NCBI GenBank assembly: GCA_910578885.1
Contig: CAJTSH010000005.1
Coordinates: forward strand, 19,431-83,430
DNA length: 64,000 nucleotides
DNA from: an uncultured Lachnospiraceae bacterium
GTDB taxonomy: Bacteria > Bacillota > Clostridia > Lachnospirales > Lachnospiraceae
Direction: 5' to 3'
Part shown: piece by piece, positions 17,259-25,284 of the stretch
Layout: each line of letters opens with the position of its first letter
Numbering within the stretch: position 1 is the first letter of the stretch
Program-made: the position numbers and the translations under genes
The notes under the pieces: generated by a model
What the model was told of the DNA's origin: nothing
What the model saw: the letters and a program-made list of their open reading frames with translations, nothing else
Databases searched by the model: none

Positions 17259-17740
17259 TCGGTACGTTTATTTTTCGTTTCTTGATTTGGTTTGGATTTT
17301 TCTTTTTCATCCTCTTTTATTTCCGGCACCTGTCCAAGAATCGCATCTTCTAAAGTAGTCTCCAGCCTTGCTTTATTTAACAGAAGCTCCCGATTTTTCG
17401 CTTCTAATTCTTTTATTGTCTTCTCATAGTTTTCCATCTTAATTTGGTTGGATATCAAATCATGGCGCAGGTCATAGAGTTCTTTTTCTTTCGCATCTAA
17501 ATCTGCCTCCAGCTTTTCCGCCTGATTTTTTGCCTTGAAATAATCATCTGCAATATTCAATTCCAGCAGCGTTGCTTTCATCTCTGCTGAAAGTCTGCGG
17601 TAATTCTCCATCGCATCAAACTCTGCACATTTATTATTGATATAGGCTGCCACCTTTTGTAAATACTCTTCTCCTTCATAACCGCTTAATGTATATACTT
17701 TCCCGCCGATGATTACCTCTGCGCTTGATTTCGCTGACAT
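17243..17740 (-). CDS. zapA: Cell division protein ZapA
   Basis: 165 aa from the ATG at 17740 with GGGAGGAT upstream. Residues 5-95 are the ZapA domain (AEVIIGGKVYTLSGYEGEEYLQKVAAYIN; an ELNIADDYF segment follows), which bundles FtsZ filaments. After it comes a long coiled coil (about 75-140) and a charged Lys-rich tail. It is longer than Bacillus ZapA (85 aa), as is usual in Clostridia. It is the last gene of the miaB-ruvAB unit. Confidence 0.9.
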   Translation of the reverse strand: MSAKSSAEVIIGGKVYTLSGYEGEEYLQKVAAYINNKCAEFDAMENYRRLSAEMKATLLELNIADDYFKAKNQAEKLEADLDAKEKELYDLRHDLISNQIKMENYEKTIKELEAKNRELLLNKARLETTLEDAILGQVPEIKEDEKEKSKPNQETKNKRTEGGKK

Positions 17741-17813
17741 TATTTTGTATCCTCCCTGCTTTTCTTCTTCCAACATGTTACATTATAAATAGATTTTCTT
17801 TGAAAGACAACAA

Positions 17814-18806
17814 CTATTTCACAATCCCAAAGTGCTGATATGCAAAATCCGTTACAACCCGCCCCTTTGGGGTACGGTTGATAAAGCCGTTTTTTACCAG
17901 ATACGGTTCATACACATCCTCAATTGTTCCGCCATCCTCACCAATTGCAGCCGCAAGAGTATCAAGTCCCACCGGTCCTCCCTGAAATTTCTCAATAATC
18001 GTAAGCAGAATATTTCGGTCATTCTGATCAAGTCCAAGTTTATCCACTTCCAGCAAATCAAGGGCAAACGCTGCCACTTCTTTATTTATCTTTCCGTCAT
18101 AACGCACCTGTGCGAAATCCCGGACACGCTTTAACATCCGATTGGCAAGGCGCGGCGTGCCTCTGGAACGTCTGGCAAGCTCAATTGCTCCTTCCTCGTC
18201 AATCTCTACTGCAAGCTTTACTGCGGAATGCTCAATAATCGTCTTTAGCTCCTCGACCGTATAGAATTCCAGATGATGTACCACGCCGAAACGATCCCGA
18301 AGCGGCGCTGACAATAATCCTGCTCTCGTAGTAGCCCCTACCAATGTGAACTTCGGCAAATCCAGACGGATGGAACGCGCTGTCGCACCTTTTCCGACCA
18401 TAATGTCAATGACATAATCTTCCATAGCGGGATACAAGACTTCTTCTACCTGACGGTTCAACCGGTGAATCTCATCTACAAACAAAATGTCACCCTCAGA
18501 AAGGTTGCTCAAAATCGCTGCCATTTCTCCCGGTTTACCGATTGCCGGTCCGGAGGTTATTTTCATATGTACCCCCATTTCATTTGCGATAATTCCCGCA
18601 AGAGTAGTCTTGCCAAGTCCCGGCGGCCCATAGAACAGCACATGATCTAATGATTCTTCCCGCTGCTTTGCTGCTTCAATATAAACTTTTAGGTTCTCCT
18701 TTGCCTTCTGCTGACCAATGTATTCTTCTAGTGTCAATGGCCGCAGATTCTTTTCGACTTTTATATCTTCTTCCTGTATCTGGGTTGAAATCATCCGCTT
18801 TTCCAT
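17814..18806 (-). CDS. ruvB: Holliday junction branch migration helicase RuvB
   Basis: 330 aa from the ATG at 18806 (MEKRMISTQIQEED), chosen for GAGGA five bases upstream and because the family begins here; an alternative ATG at 18836 lacks a ribosome site. The AAA+ domain has Walker A GPPGLGKTTLA, Walker B DEIHRL and sensor/GATTRAG, and the C-terminal winged helix ends GRVVTDFAYQHFG. The RuvB hexamer pulls DNA through RuvA-bound junctions. ruvA lies 103 bp upstream on the same strand. Confidence 0.97.
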   Translation of the reverse strand: MEKRMISTQIQEEDIKVEKNLRPLTLEEYIGQQKAKENLKVYIEAAKQREESLDHVLFYGPPGLGKTTLAGIIANEMGVHMKITSGPAIGKPGEMAAILSNLSEGDILFVDEIHRLNRQVEEVLYPAMEDYVIDIMVGKGATARSIRLDLPKFTLVGATTRAGLLSAPLRDRFGVVHHLEFYTVEELKTIIEHSAVKLAVEIDEEGAIELARRSRGTPRLANRMLKRVRDFAQVRYDGKINKEVAAFALDLLEVDKLGLDQNDRNILLTIIEKFQGGPVGLDTLAAAIGEDGGTIEDVYEPYLVKNGFINRTPKGRVVTDFAYQHFGIVK

Positions 18807-18845
18807 CTTTTCCTCTTTCTGGCGTGTATTTGCCATCCATGTAGA

Positions 18846-18866
18846 TTTGGAAGTTTTACTTCCAAA
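18846..18866. promoter_or_regulatory. Perfect 8-bp stem-loop just upstream of ruvB
   Basis: TTTGGAAG (18846-18853) and CTTCCAAA (18859-18866) with a 5-base loop. There is no T run, so it is not an obvious terminator. It may set the relative expression of ruvA and ruvB or bind a protein as dyad DNA. It does not look like the Firmicutes LexA box. Confidence 0.45.
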
Positions 18867-18909
18867 CTTTCCTCTAATCAGTGCATATCCGGGACAAAAA
18901 TACCACCTT

Positions 18910-19527
18910 TTACATAAAAGCCATAGATTTTAACGCCTCTTTCAAGATTTCCTCCACAGAACTTTCTTCCGTAATCGCGATCCCGCTCAAAACCTTCAAT
19001 GCTTCTGAAGAGGAGTAGCCCAATGAAACCAAAGCCTCCACTGCTTCATTCTTCTTACTGTTGACCACAGAACGGACAGGCGAATCCTCTTTGTGGGCGA
19101 GCTTTGCCTCAAAAGCATCTTCCAAGCGCAGCTTATCCTTTAATTCGATGATAACACGCTGTGCCGTCTTACTTCCCACTCCCGGCGCCTTTGAAATCGC
19201 CTTTGAATCTTCGGATAATATGGCAAACCGAAGATCGTCAGTAGACATGACCGAAAGAACCGCAAGCGCTCCCTTCGGACCGATTCCGCTGACGCCAATC
19301 AACAGCTTAAATACTTCCAAATCGTCCCTTGACAAAAAACCATACAGGATATGGGCGTCTTCCCGCACATACAGATAGGTATAAATCTTTACTTCGGAGC
19401 CAATTCCCGGAAGATAATCTAAAACTTGTGACGGAATCCGGATGTTGTAGCCAATCTGCCCGGCTTCCAGCACGATCAAGTCTTCTCCGATAATTTCAAC
19501 TAGTTCTCCTTTAATATATGAATACAT
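18910..19527 (-). CDS. ruvA: Holliday junction branch migration protein RuvA
   Basis: 205 aa, full length. Domain I OB-fold (MYSYIKGELVEIIGEDLIV), domain II helix-hairpin-helix pairs (LIGVSGIGPKGALAVLS and APGVGSKTAQRVIIELKDKL) and the C-terminal domain III (EAVEALVSLGYSSSEA) that contacts RuvB are all visible. RuvA tetramers bind the four-way junction. It is preceded by the Gx-like gene with a 21-bp gap. Confidence 0.97.
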   Translation of the reverse strand: MYSYIKGELVEIIGEDLIVLEAGQIGYNIRIPSQVLDYLPGIGSEVKIYTYLYVREDAHILYGFLSRDDLEVFKLLIGVSGIGPKGALAVLSVMSTDDLRFAILSEDSKAISKAPGVGSKTAQRVIIELKDKLRLEDAFEAKLAHKEDSPVRSVVNSKKNEAVEALVSLGYSSSEALKVLSGIAITEESSVEEILKEALKSMAFM

Positions 19528-19548
19528 ATGTATGACCTCTGTTTCCGT

Positions 19549-20049
19549 TTACTGTTTCTTCTGGAATAAAAATTGTAATCGTTTTATCAACTCTTCTCCC
19601 AGCACACCTATTACAAAGCCGGTGATGATTCCTGCCACCAGAAGCACCGGCATGTAATAAAGCACATTATAGTTCTCCACGACCAGCGCTGCAACAAAAA
19701 GCTGTCCGACATTATGAGAAATCCCTCCGCAGACACTGACTGTCACCGAATAGAATTGTCCCGTCTTTTTTACCAGCCACATCACAATGAAGCTAAGCAC
19801 TCCTCCTGCCAGACTATAAAGGATTCCAAACATATTTCCGAACAGAAAACCGGATAATAATATCCGGAGAACGGATATCACAAACGCTTCTTTCGTTCCC
19901 GAAAGATACAGCATAACTACCACAATCAGATTGGCAAGCCCAAGCTTCATCCCAGGGATTCCAAAATAAAAAGGAATCAATGATTCGATATAACTGAGTA
20001 TCAGGGCAAATGCCAAAAACACGCCCAGATAAGCTGTCTTTTTTTTCAT
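19549..20049 (-). CDS. Gx transporter family / heptaprenyl diphosphate synthase component I-like membrane protein
   Basis: 166 aa with five or six membrane segments and the family core IPGMKLGLANLIVVVMLYLSG and GGISHNVGQLFVA. The group is annotated either as heptaprenyl diphosphate synthase component I or as a Gx (ECF S-component-like) transporter. It is paired 8 bp downstream of a NusG-domain-II protein, the same pairing as EetA/EetB of flavin-based extracellular electron transfer loci. Substrate and role here are inference. Confidence 0.8.
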   Translation of the reverse strand: MKKKTAYLGVFLAFALILSYIESLIPFYFGIPGMKLGLANLIVVVMLYLSGTKEAFVISVLRILLSGFLFGNMFGILYSLAGGVLSFIVMWLVKKTGQFYSVTVSVCGGISHNVGQLFVAALVVENYNVLYYMPVLLVAGIITGFVIGVLGEELIKRLQFLFQKKQ

Positions 20050-20057
20050 GCTATCTC

Positions 20058-20435
20058 CTATTTTGCCAGTGAGTCAATTGCGGCTTCCTTCGCTCCCTCT
20101 ATGGTTACAACAACTTTATTTGGAAGGCAGACAATGCTTTCTGTCGATTTGGAAATTGAATGCTGATGTACACAAAGCTGATCTGGACAGTCTGCATGTA
20201 TCATATCTGCCTTTTCATTTTTGATTTCCAGCACATTGGTCACGTTTTCTCCAATTGCAATTGAAATTTCCTGCGGTTTATCAAGAGAATATCTTCCATA
20301 AAGCGCGCCATCAACTGTTACTACGGCATTAGCGCCTTTCTCACTTCCGAACAACCCGATTCCTGCCCAAATCCCAAGTGCAGCAACCAATAAAACGCCT
20401 ATCAACAGAAAATCCTTTTTTCCAAACCGTTTCAT
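20058..20435 (-). CDS. NusG domain II-containing membrane-anchored protein
   Basis: 125 aa from the ATG at 20435, whose ATGA overlaps the miaB stop. A membrane anchor (residues 8-30) is followed by an extracellular NusG-domain-II beta fold (VTVDGALYGRYSLDK) and a cysteine-containing segment IHADCPDQLCVHQ, then CLPNKVVV. It is not transcription factor NusG. The CxxxxC pair may bind a cofactor or form a disulfide. It is encoded with the Gx-like protein and may work with it in membrane electron transfer (inference). Confidence 0.8.
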   Translation of the reverse strand: MKRFGKKDFLLIGVLLVAALGIWAGIGLFGSEKGANAVVTVDGALYGRYSLDKPQEISIAIGENVTNVLEIKNEKADMIHADCPDQLCVHQHSISKSTESIVCLPNKVVVTIEGAKEAAIDSLAK

Positions 20436-21883
20436 TCTTCTATGACCTCTCCCAGATAATAGAAACCTTTGCACTCCGTCAGTCTTACCCGAATCAATTT
20501 TCCAATCAGGCTCTTGTCTCCCGGAACGTGAACAACAGAGTTATTGCTCAATCTTCCGGTCACTAAATGGGAATCCTGATGGTTGACTTCCTCTACCAAA
20601 ATTTCTTGAATGGTTCCCTCATACTGCAAAGATTTCTTTGCCCCGATTTCCTGCACTTCCTTTAAAAGACGTTCAAATCTATCCTTTACCACATCTTCCG
20701 GAACCTGATCCTCGCGTTTTGCAGCCGGGGTTCCGGTACGCTTCGAATAGATAAAGGTAAATGCACTGTCATATTCTACCTTTTGTACGACATCCATTGT
20801 TTCTAAGAAATCTTCCTCCGTCTCTCCCGGATATCCCACAATGATATCTGTAGTAAGGGCAATATCCGGTACTGCCGCACGCAGCTTGTCTACCAATAAG
20901 AGGTACTGCTCCTTCGTATAGTGACGGTTCATCTCGCCCAGCACCTTCGTACTGCCGGACTGCAGCGGCAAATGAAGGTGCTTGCAGATCTTCTTGGAAT
21001 GTCTCATCACCTCAATCAATTCGTCGGAAAGATCCTTTGGATGGGAGGTCATGAAACGAATCCGTTCAATTCCGTCTATACGCTCAATCCGCTGTAACAG
21101 CTCTGCAAACGTGACCGGCTCTTTTAAGTTCTTCCCATAGGAGTTTACATTCTGTCCCAAAAGCATGACTTCCACGACGCCGTCCTTTGCAAGACCTTCA
21201 ATTTCATGAATAATATCCTCAGGCTTACGGCTTCTTTCCCTGCCTCTCACATAGGGTACGATACAATAACTGCAGAAATTATTACAGCCGAACATGATAT
21301 TGACGCCGGATTTGAAGAAATATTTCCGCTCATTCGGAAGCTCCTCTACAATCTGCTCCGTATCCTTCCAGATATCCACTATCATCTTATCCGACTCATA
21401 AGCTGACGCAAGCAATTCTGCAAATTTAAAAATGTTATGCGTCCCAAACACCAGATTGACAAAGCGGTAGCTGGTCTTTAGCTTCTCTACGACCTCCGGT
21501 TCCTGCATCATACAGCCGCACAATGCCACCATCATGCCCGGATTTTTTTTCTTATAGCTGCTTAATGCTCCCAGACGCCCATACACCTTATTGTTCGCAT
21601 TTTCGCGTACTGTGCAGGTATTGTAAATGACAAAGTCTGCCTCCTCAGAGTCGGTTTCCTGATATCCGATGGTCCCCAAAATCCCCCTTAGTTTCTCGGA
21701 GTCTCTTGCATTCATCTGACAGCCCATATTGACCACGCAGGCTTTGGGAAATCGCCCATTCTTCTGCTCAAAATCCTGAACCCATTTCCGGCATTTTGCC
21801 ATGAAGTAGTACTGTCTGGCAGGTTCTTCTGCAGGAGGTTCTGAATTTATATTTATTTTATCCAAATCAATTTCTTGATACAT
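20432..21883 (-). CDS. miaB: tRNA-2-methylthio-N6-dimethylallyladenosine synthase MiaB
   Basis: 483 aa. It methylthiolates i6A37 in tRNAs reading UNN codons. The N-terminal MTTase domain has Cys in VNMGCQMNARDSE, TCTVRENA and ALCGCMMQE (auxiliary cluster). The radical SAM triad is in GCNNFCSYCIVPYVRGRERSR, and the C-terminal TRAM domain ends with RLTECKGFYYLG. The extra N-terminal 45 residues are common in Clostridia. AAGGAAA precedes the ATG. It is the first gene of the unit running to zapA. Confidence 0.97.
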   Translation of the reverse strand: MYQEIDLDKININSEPPAEEPARQYYFMAKCRKWVQDFEQKNGRFPKACVVNMGCQMNARDSEKLRGILGTIGYQETDSEEADFVIYNTCTVRENANNKVYGRLGALSSYKKKNPGMMVALCGCMMQEPEVVEKLKTSYRFVNLVFGTHNIFKFAELLASAYESDKMIVDIWKDTEQIVEELPNERKYFFKSGVNIMFGCNNFCSYCIVPYVRGRERSRKPEDIIHEIEGLAKDGVVEVMLLGQNVNSYGKNLKEPVTFAELLQRIERIDGIERIRFMTSHPKDLSDELIEVMRHSKKICKHLHLPLQSGSTKVLGEMNRHYTKEQYLLLVDKLRAAVPDIALTTDIIVGYPGETEEDFLETMDVVQKVEYDSAFTFIYSKRTGTPAAKREDQVPEDVVKDRFERLLKEVQEIGAKKSLQYEGTIQEILVEEVNHQDSHLVTGRLSNNSVVHVPGDKSLIGKLIRVRLTECKGFYYLGEVIEE

Positions 21884-21888
21884 TTTCC

Positions 21889-21917
21889 TTGACTTTTATT
21901 CCCTTCTGCTATATTAT
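21889..21917 (+). promoter_or_regulatory. Near-consensus SigA promoter facing proA, for a possible small RNA
   Basis: TTGACT (21889-21894), 17 bp, TATTAT (21912-21917). It is divergent from miaB and no plus-strand ORF follows it. Confidence 0.6.
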
Positions 21918-21923
21918 TACACA

Positions 21924-21985
21924 AAAGAAACGGGTTTTTACCGTACAGCTTTATAGCTCAAACGGGGTACTCGTTTCTTTTTTAT
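21924..21985 (+). ncRNA. Candidate ~60-nt structured small RNA
   Basis: Transcription from the promoter at 21889-21917 would begin near 21924. AAAAGAAACG (21923-21932) pairs with CGTTTCTTTT (21972-21981), then more T. Inside are CCGT/ACGG (21941-21944 with 21962-21965) and AGCT/AGCT around TTAT (21947-21958). The outer stem with its T run acts as the terminator. It could instead only be the terminator of proA read in reverse. No ORF fits. Confidence 0.45.
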
Positions 21986-22009
21986 ATTTATAATACCATT
22001 ATAAATATA
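21983..22009. other. AT-only 12-bp perfect palindrome
   Basis: TATATTTATAAT and ATTATAAATATA are separated by ACC. It holds a TATAAT on each strand. It may supply the miaB -10 on the minus strand, although the matching -35 is weak, or act as a regulator site. Confidence 0.4.
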
Positions 22010-22023
22010 ACTTTCTATTTTAA

Positions 22024-23265
22024 TTACCGAATCTGCCCATTTCCGCGAATAATATATTTCGTACTTGTCAACGCCAGCAGTCCCATCGGTCCCCTTGCAT
22101 GAAGCTTTTGGGTACTGATGCCAATCTCCGCCCCAAAACCAAATTCAAATCCATCTGTGAATCTTGTAGAAGCATTGACATAGACTGCCGCAGCATCTAC
22201 ACCGTCTAAGAATTTCTCCGCATTCTCATAGCTATTCGTGATAATTGCCTCCGAGTGCCCGGTATTATAACGATTGATATGGGAAATTGCTTCCTCCACA
22301 TCGGCTACAGTCTTTACCGAAATAATATAATCCAGATATTCCGTTCCCCAATCCTCTTCTGACGCAGGAACGATTCCATCTGCCGCATCCATAACAGACT
22401 CGTCGCCGCGGATTTCCACATCCTTATCTTTCAAACGCTTCGCTAAAAGCGGCGTAAATTTCTTTACAATGTTTTCATGGACAACCAGTGATTCACAGGC
22501 ATTGCAAACACCAATCCGCTGTGTCTTGGCATTGAATATAATATCCAGCGCCATTTCAAAATCAGCGCTCTCATCCACATAAATATGACAATTTCCCGTT
22601 CCCGTCTCAATGACCGGAACGGTTGCATTCTGCACCACAGCACGAATCAAGCCTGCGCCGCCTCTCGGAATCAATACATCCACATATTCATTCATCCTCA
22701 TAAATTGTGTAGTCGTTTCTCTGCTGGTATCTTCAATCAAAGAAATTGCAGTTTCCGGCAGTCCAGACGCAAGAAGGCTGCTTCTGATGCTCTCCACAAT
22801 CGCTATGTTGGAATACAAGGCGTCACTGCCTCCCTTTAAAATAACGGCATTTCCGGTCTTAAAGCATAAGGCAAATGCGTCTGCTGTTACATTCGGTCTT
22901 GCCTCATAGATAATTCCCACGACGCCGAGAGGAACGCGCTTCTGTCCAATCTCCAAGCCGTTCGGACGTTTTTTCATGGAGAGCACTTCTCCAATCGGAT
23001 CATCCAATGCTGCCACCTGGCGAAGTCCCACTGCCATCTGTCCAATCCGCTCCTTCGTCAAAAGCAGGCGGTCCAGTAATCCCTGCGGCATATTGTTTGC
23101 TCTGCCGTTTTCCATATCCTTTTCATTTGCCGCCAGTAATTTGTCTGTATCTTTTACCAGATTGTCCGCAGTCACTAACAACGCTTCATTTTTCTTATTT
23201 GTTTCCAAAGTCCGCAGAATAATTTCCGCTTCCTTCGCACTTTTTCCAATCTGCGTTAAATCCAT
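22024..23265 (-). CDS. proA: Glutamate-5-semialdehyde dehydrogenase (gamma-glutamyl phosphate reductase)
   Basis: 413 aa from the ATG at 23265 (MDLTQIGKSAKEAE) with GAAGGAG upstream; the family length is about 415. NADPH-dependent reduction of gamma-glutamyl phosphate is the second step of proline synthesis. Signatures include GVVGIIYEARPNVTADAF, IPRGGAGLI, the catalytic cysteine in IGVCNACESLVVH, and the C-terminal RFTDGFEFGFGAEIGIST. It is last in the proB-DUF896-cyclo-ligase-proA unit. Confidence 0.97.
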   Translation of the reverse strand: MDLTQIGKSAKEAEIILRTLETNKKNEALLVTADNLVKDTDKLLAANEKDMENGRANNMPQGLLDRLLLTKERIGQMAVGLRQVAALDDPIGEVLSMKKRPNGLEIGQKRVPLGVVGIIYEARPNVTADAFALCFKTGNAVILKGGSDALYSNIAIVESIRSSLLASGLPETAISLIEDTSRETTTQFMRMNEYVDVLIPRGGAGLIRAVVQNATVPVIETGTGNCHIYVDESADFEMALDIIFNAKTQRIGVCNACESLVVHENIVKKFTPLLAKRLKDKDVEIRGDESVMDAADGIVPASEEDWGTEYLDYIISVKTVADVEEAISHINRYNTGHSEAIITNSYENAEKFLDGVDAAAVYVNASTRFTDGFEFGFGAEIGISTQKLHARGPMGLLALTSTKYIIRGNGQIR

Positions 23266-23321
23266 CTTTTTCTCCTTCTTCTGCATTCGATATGTAGCCA
23301 TCACGCTTCACTTATAGCACA

Positions 23322-23879
23322 CTAGTCACTTATTTTCCTGATTCCGAGCTCAGTCACAAGATAATCCATTGTCTTATCCCGCATATCTGCTTCGAAACTT
23401 TCAACAAGCTGGAATTCATAAGCAATTCCAAGTGTTGTAAGCTCCGGATATTTTCCCAGAAATCTGTCATAAAAACCTTTTCCATATCCAATCCGGTTTC
23501 CGTCCATATCAAAAACCACTCCCGGTATCAGCGCCAATGCGTCTTTCTCCTCTGCCACAGCCCCGGCAGACGGCTCCATCACATGAAAAGCGCCTTCCTT
23601 CAATCCCGCCAAATCTTCCACTTGATAAAACACGATATCTTCTCCCTCAACCTTCGGAAATGCAATCCTCTTACCGTTTAAAAGAGAATCATCAATGACC
23701 GGAAGAAGGGAAACCTCGTTCCCCAGCGGATAGTAAACAAATACCGTTTCCGCCTCCTGATAAAGCCTGCTCCCCAAAATATGCCCGCAGATTTCCGCAG
23801 ATAACGCATCCTTTTTCTCTTTCTGCATCTCGTTTCGCTTTTTTTTATATTCAGTGCGTAGTTCTTTTTTTGTTTCCAT
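23322..23879 (-). CDS. 5-formyltetrahydrofolate cyclo-ligase
   Basis: 185 aa from the ATG at 23879 (METKKELRTEYKKKRNEM) with GGAG upstream; a TTG at 23891 is possible. It converts 5-formyl-THF to 5,10-methenyl-THF with ATP. The substrate and ATP motifs are FVYYPLGNEV, KRIAFPKVEG and the C-terminal GNRIGYGKGFYDRFL. It overlaps the DUF896 gene by 29 bp in a different frame. Confidence 0.93.
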   Translation of the reverse strand: METKKELRTEYKKKRNEMQKEKKDALSAEICGHILGSRLYQEAETVFVYYPLGNEVSLLPVIDDSLLNGKRIAFPKVEGEDIVFYQVEDLAGLKEGAFHVMEPSAGAVAEEKDALALIPGVVFDMDGNRIGYGKGFYDRFLGKYPELTTLGIAYEFQLVESFEADMRDKTMDYLVTELGIRKISD

Positions 23880-24078
23880 ATTTTTCTCCAAGATTTTCTA
23901 TGGTTCCATCGGGATTCTGGATATCTATGTTATTAAGCTGCCCACGCAAATTCCTGCGGACAGACTCAATATAGATTCCCCGAAGTTTTGCCTGCTCCTC
24001 TTTCTCCTCAGATGTCAACCCTTCAGGCGTCTGTGACTTATGGTACAACTCGTTGATTCTTTTGATTGTTTCTTCCAT
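23851..24078 (-). CDS. DUF896 domain protein (YnzC-like)
   Basis: 75 aa. MEETIKRINELYHKSQTPEGLTSEEKEEQAKLR is cut here into its diagnostic parts: INELYHKSQ, GLTSEEKEEQ and the YIESVRRNLRGQL helix. YnzC of Bacillus is LexA-regulated and small; its function is not settled. It follows proB by 19 bp and overlaps the cyclo-ligase start. Confidence 0.9.
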   Translation of the reverse strand: MEETIKRINELYHKSQTPEGLTSEEKEEQAKLRGIYIESVRRNLRGQLNNIDIQNPDGTIENLGEKYGNKKRTTH

Positions 24079-24097
24079 TGCTATTTCAACTCCTTAA

Positions 24098-24952
24098 TCA
24101 GCCCATGCTCTCCTCAATAAAATCTGCAATATAAAAATCGTCATTCTTATGGGCACGGAACAATGTCCCTGTCGGCTTCCCCTCAAAAATCCTATGCAAA
24201 ACGCCGACATCCCTGCCGTTTGCAATAATCATATCCGCACCGGATTCCGTTGCAATCTTAGCCGCTGTCAGCTTCGTTGCCATTCCGCCGGTTCCCACAT
24301 CACTTCCCGTCGTGTCCTTTGCCATATGTAAAATCTGATCTTCCAAATGCTCTACATAAGGAACCAGTTTTGCATCAGGATTCATTCGTGGGTCATCTGT
24401 AAATAATCCGTCGATATCTGACAGCAGGATTAATAAATCCGCACCTGTTAACGATGCCACAATGGCAGATAAGGAATCATTATCACCAAACTGCATCTCA
24501 TAGGTAGATACCGTATCATTTTCATTGACAATCGGAATCACGCCTAAATGAAATAATTCTTCAAAAGTATTCTGCGCATTCTTTCTCGATACGTTATCCC
24601 TCATAGTATTCTTTGTCATCAGTACCTGTCCTGCCGTCTGATGATACTCGGAAAACATTTTCTGATACGTCATCATCAGCCTTGCCTGTCCAACGGCTGC
24701 ACATGCCTGCTTTGTTGAAATGTCTGTGGGCCGTTCTTTTAAACCAATAGACTGCCTTCCCACCGCAATCGCTCCCGAACTGACCAGACAGACGTCCATT
24801 CCCTGATTGCGGATATCACAAAGCTCCCGTACCAGCCGTTCCATTTTCAAAAAATCCAGATTCCCGGTTTCGGGGTGCTGCAAAGAAGAAGAACCAATCT
24901 TTACCACGACTCTTTTCTTTCGTTTCAACATTTCTCTTAATTGTGCATCCAT
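24098..24952 (-). CDS. proB: Glutamate 5-kinase, catalytic domain only (no PUA)
   Basis: 284 aa. The amino-acid kinase fold has KIGSSSLQH, the SSGAIAVG loop, NENDTVS, FGDNDSLSAIVASL and the DIDGLFTDDPR feedback/substrate region, then GTGGMATKLTAA. The C-terminal PUA domain of E. coli ProB (367 aa) is missing; the protein stops 30 residues after the kinase core (EGKPTGTLFRAHKND...). This short form is common in Clostridia. Feedback by proline may differ. A promoter lies 57 bp upstream. Confidence 0.95.
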   Translation of the reverse strand: MDAQLREMLKRKKRVVVKIGSSSLQHPETGNLDFLKMERLVRELCDIRNQGMDVCLVSSGAIAVGRQSIGLKERPTDISTKQACAAVGQARLMMTYQKMFSEYHQTAGQVLMTKNTMRDNVSRKNAQNTFEELFHLGVIPIVNENDTVSTYEMQFGDNDSLSAIVASLTGADLLILLSDIDGLFTDDPRMNPDAKLVPYVEHLEDQILHMAKDTTGSDVGTGGMATKLTAAKIATESGADMIIANGRDVGVLHRIFEGKPTGTLFRAHKNDDFYIADFIEESMG

Positions 24953-25008
24953 TGTTAAAGCCTTCTCTTTCTCTCATGTCACCAGCAAAATTGTATGCTG
25001 ATTTTTCA

Positions 25009-25037
25009 ATTATATACTGTACCATATCTTTGAAGAA
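25009..25037 (-). promoter_or_regulatory. Probable promoter for proB-DUF896-cyclo-ligase-proA
   Basis: Perfect TATAAT (25009-25014), 17 bp, weak TTCTTC (25032-25037). The transcript would start with a CAGCA/TGCTG stem-loop (about 24983-25000). Confidence 0.45.
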
Positions 25038-25053
25038 AAAGCTATTACTTATT

Positions 25054-25116
25054 TCAGTTTTTATCCGTATCTAATAATTGAGAAATTGCTTGTAAATCTT
25101 CATTCGTTATTGCCAT
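25054..25116 (-). CDS. 20-codon mini-ORF upstream of proB, leader peptide or gene remnant
   Basis: MAITNEDLQAISQLLDTDKN from the ATG at 25116, with a good AAAGGGAG. It lies downstream of a near-consensus promoter (25218-25246) and two hairpins. The peptide resembles the start of common coiled-coil proteins of Lachnospiraceae that begin MAITxEDLQAI, so it may be a truncated copy. It has no proline run that would suit proline attenuation. Confidence 0.35.
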   Translation of the reverse strand: MAITNEDLQAISQLLDTDKN

Positions 25117-25188
25117 TATACCACGCTCCCTTTGTATGATTGCTGAAAATTTTTTCGAAAACCAGATGCGGCTTACCGCAATAGAGAA

Positions 25189-25206
25189 AGAAAGCGAACG
25201 CTTTCT
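25189..25206 (-). terminator. Hairpin: terminator of the DUF348/G5 gene or leader attenuator
   Basis: AGAAAGC/GCTTTCT around GTTC on the minus strand, followed by TTCTCT. It lies 80 bp after the G5 gene stop and also just after the promoter at 25218-25246. Next comes a second hairpin, TGCGG/CCGCA with loop TAAG. Confidence 0.5.
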
Positions 25207-25217
25207 GAACTATCTTC

Positions 25218-25246
25218 AGTATAGCATCCGCTTTCTGCATTGGCAA
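25218..25246 (-). promoter_or_regulatory. Near-consensus SigA promoter ahead of the 20-codon mini-ORF
   Basis: TTGCCA (25241-25246), 17 bp, TATACT (25218-25223). The transcript would pass through two hairpins and the mini-ORF toward proB. Confidence 0.6.
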
Positions 25247-25284
25247 GACAAGATTTTGTAAAATTTTTCTAAATCAGACGCCTC

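Noticed and set aside
24953..25284. T-box or proline riboswitch before proB
   Set aside because: No T-box sequence or known proline motif was found; only simple hairpins.
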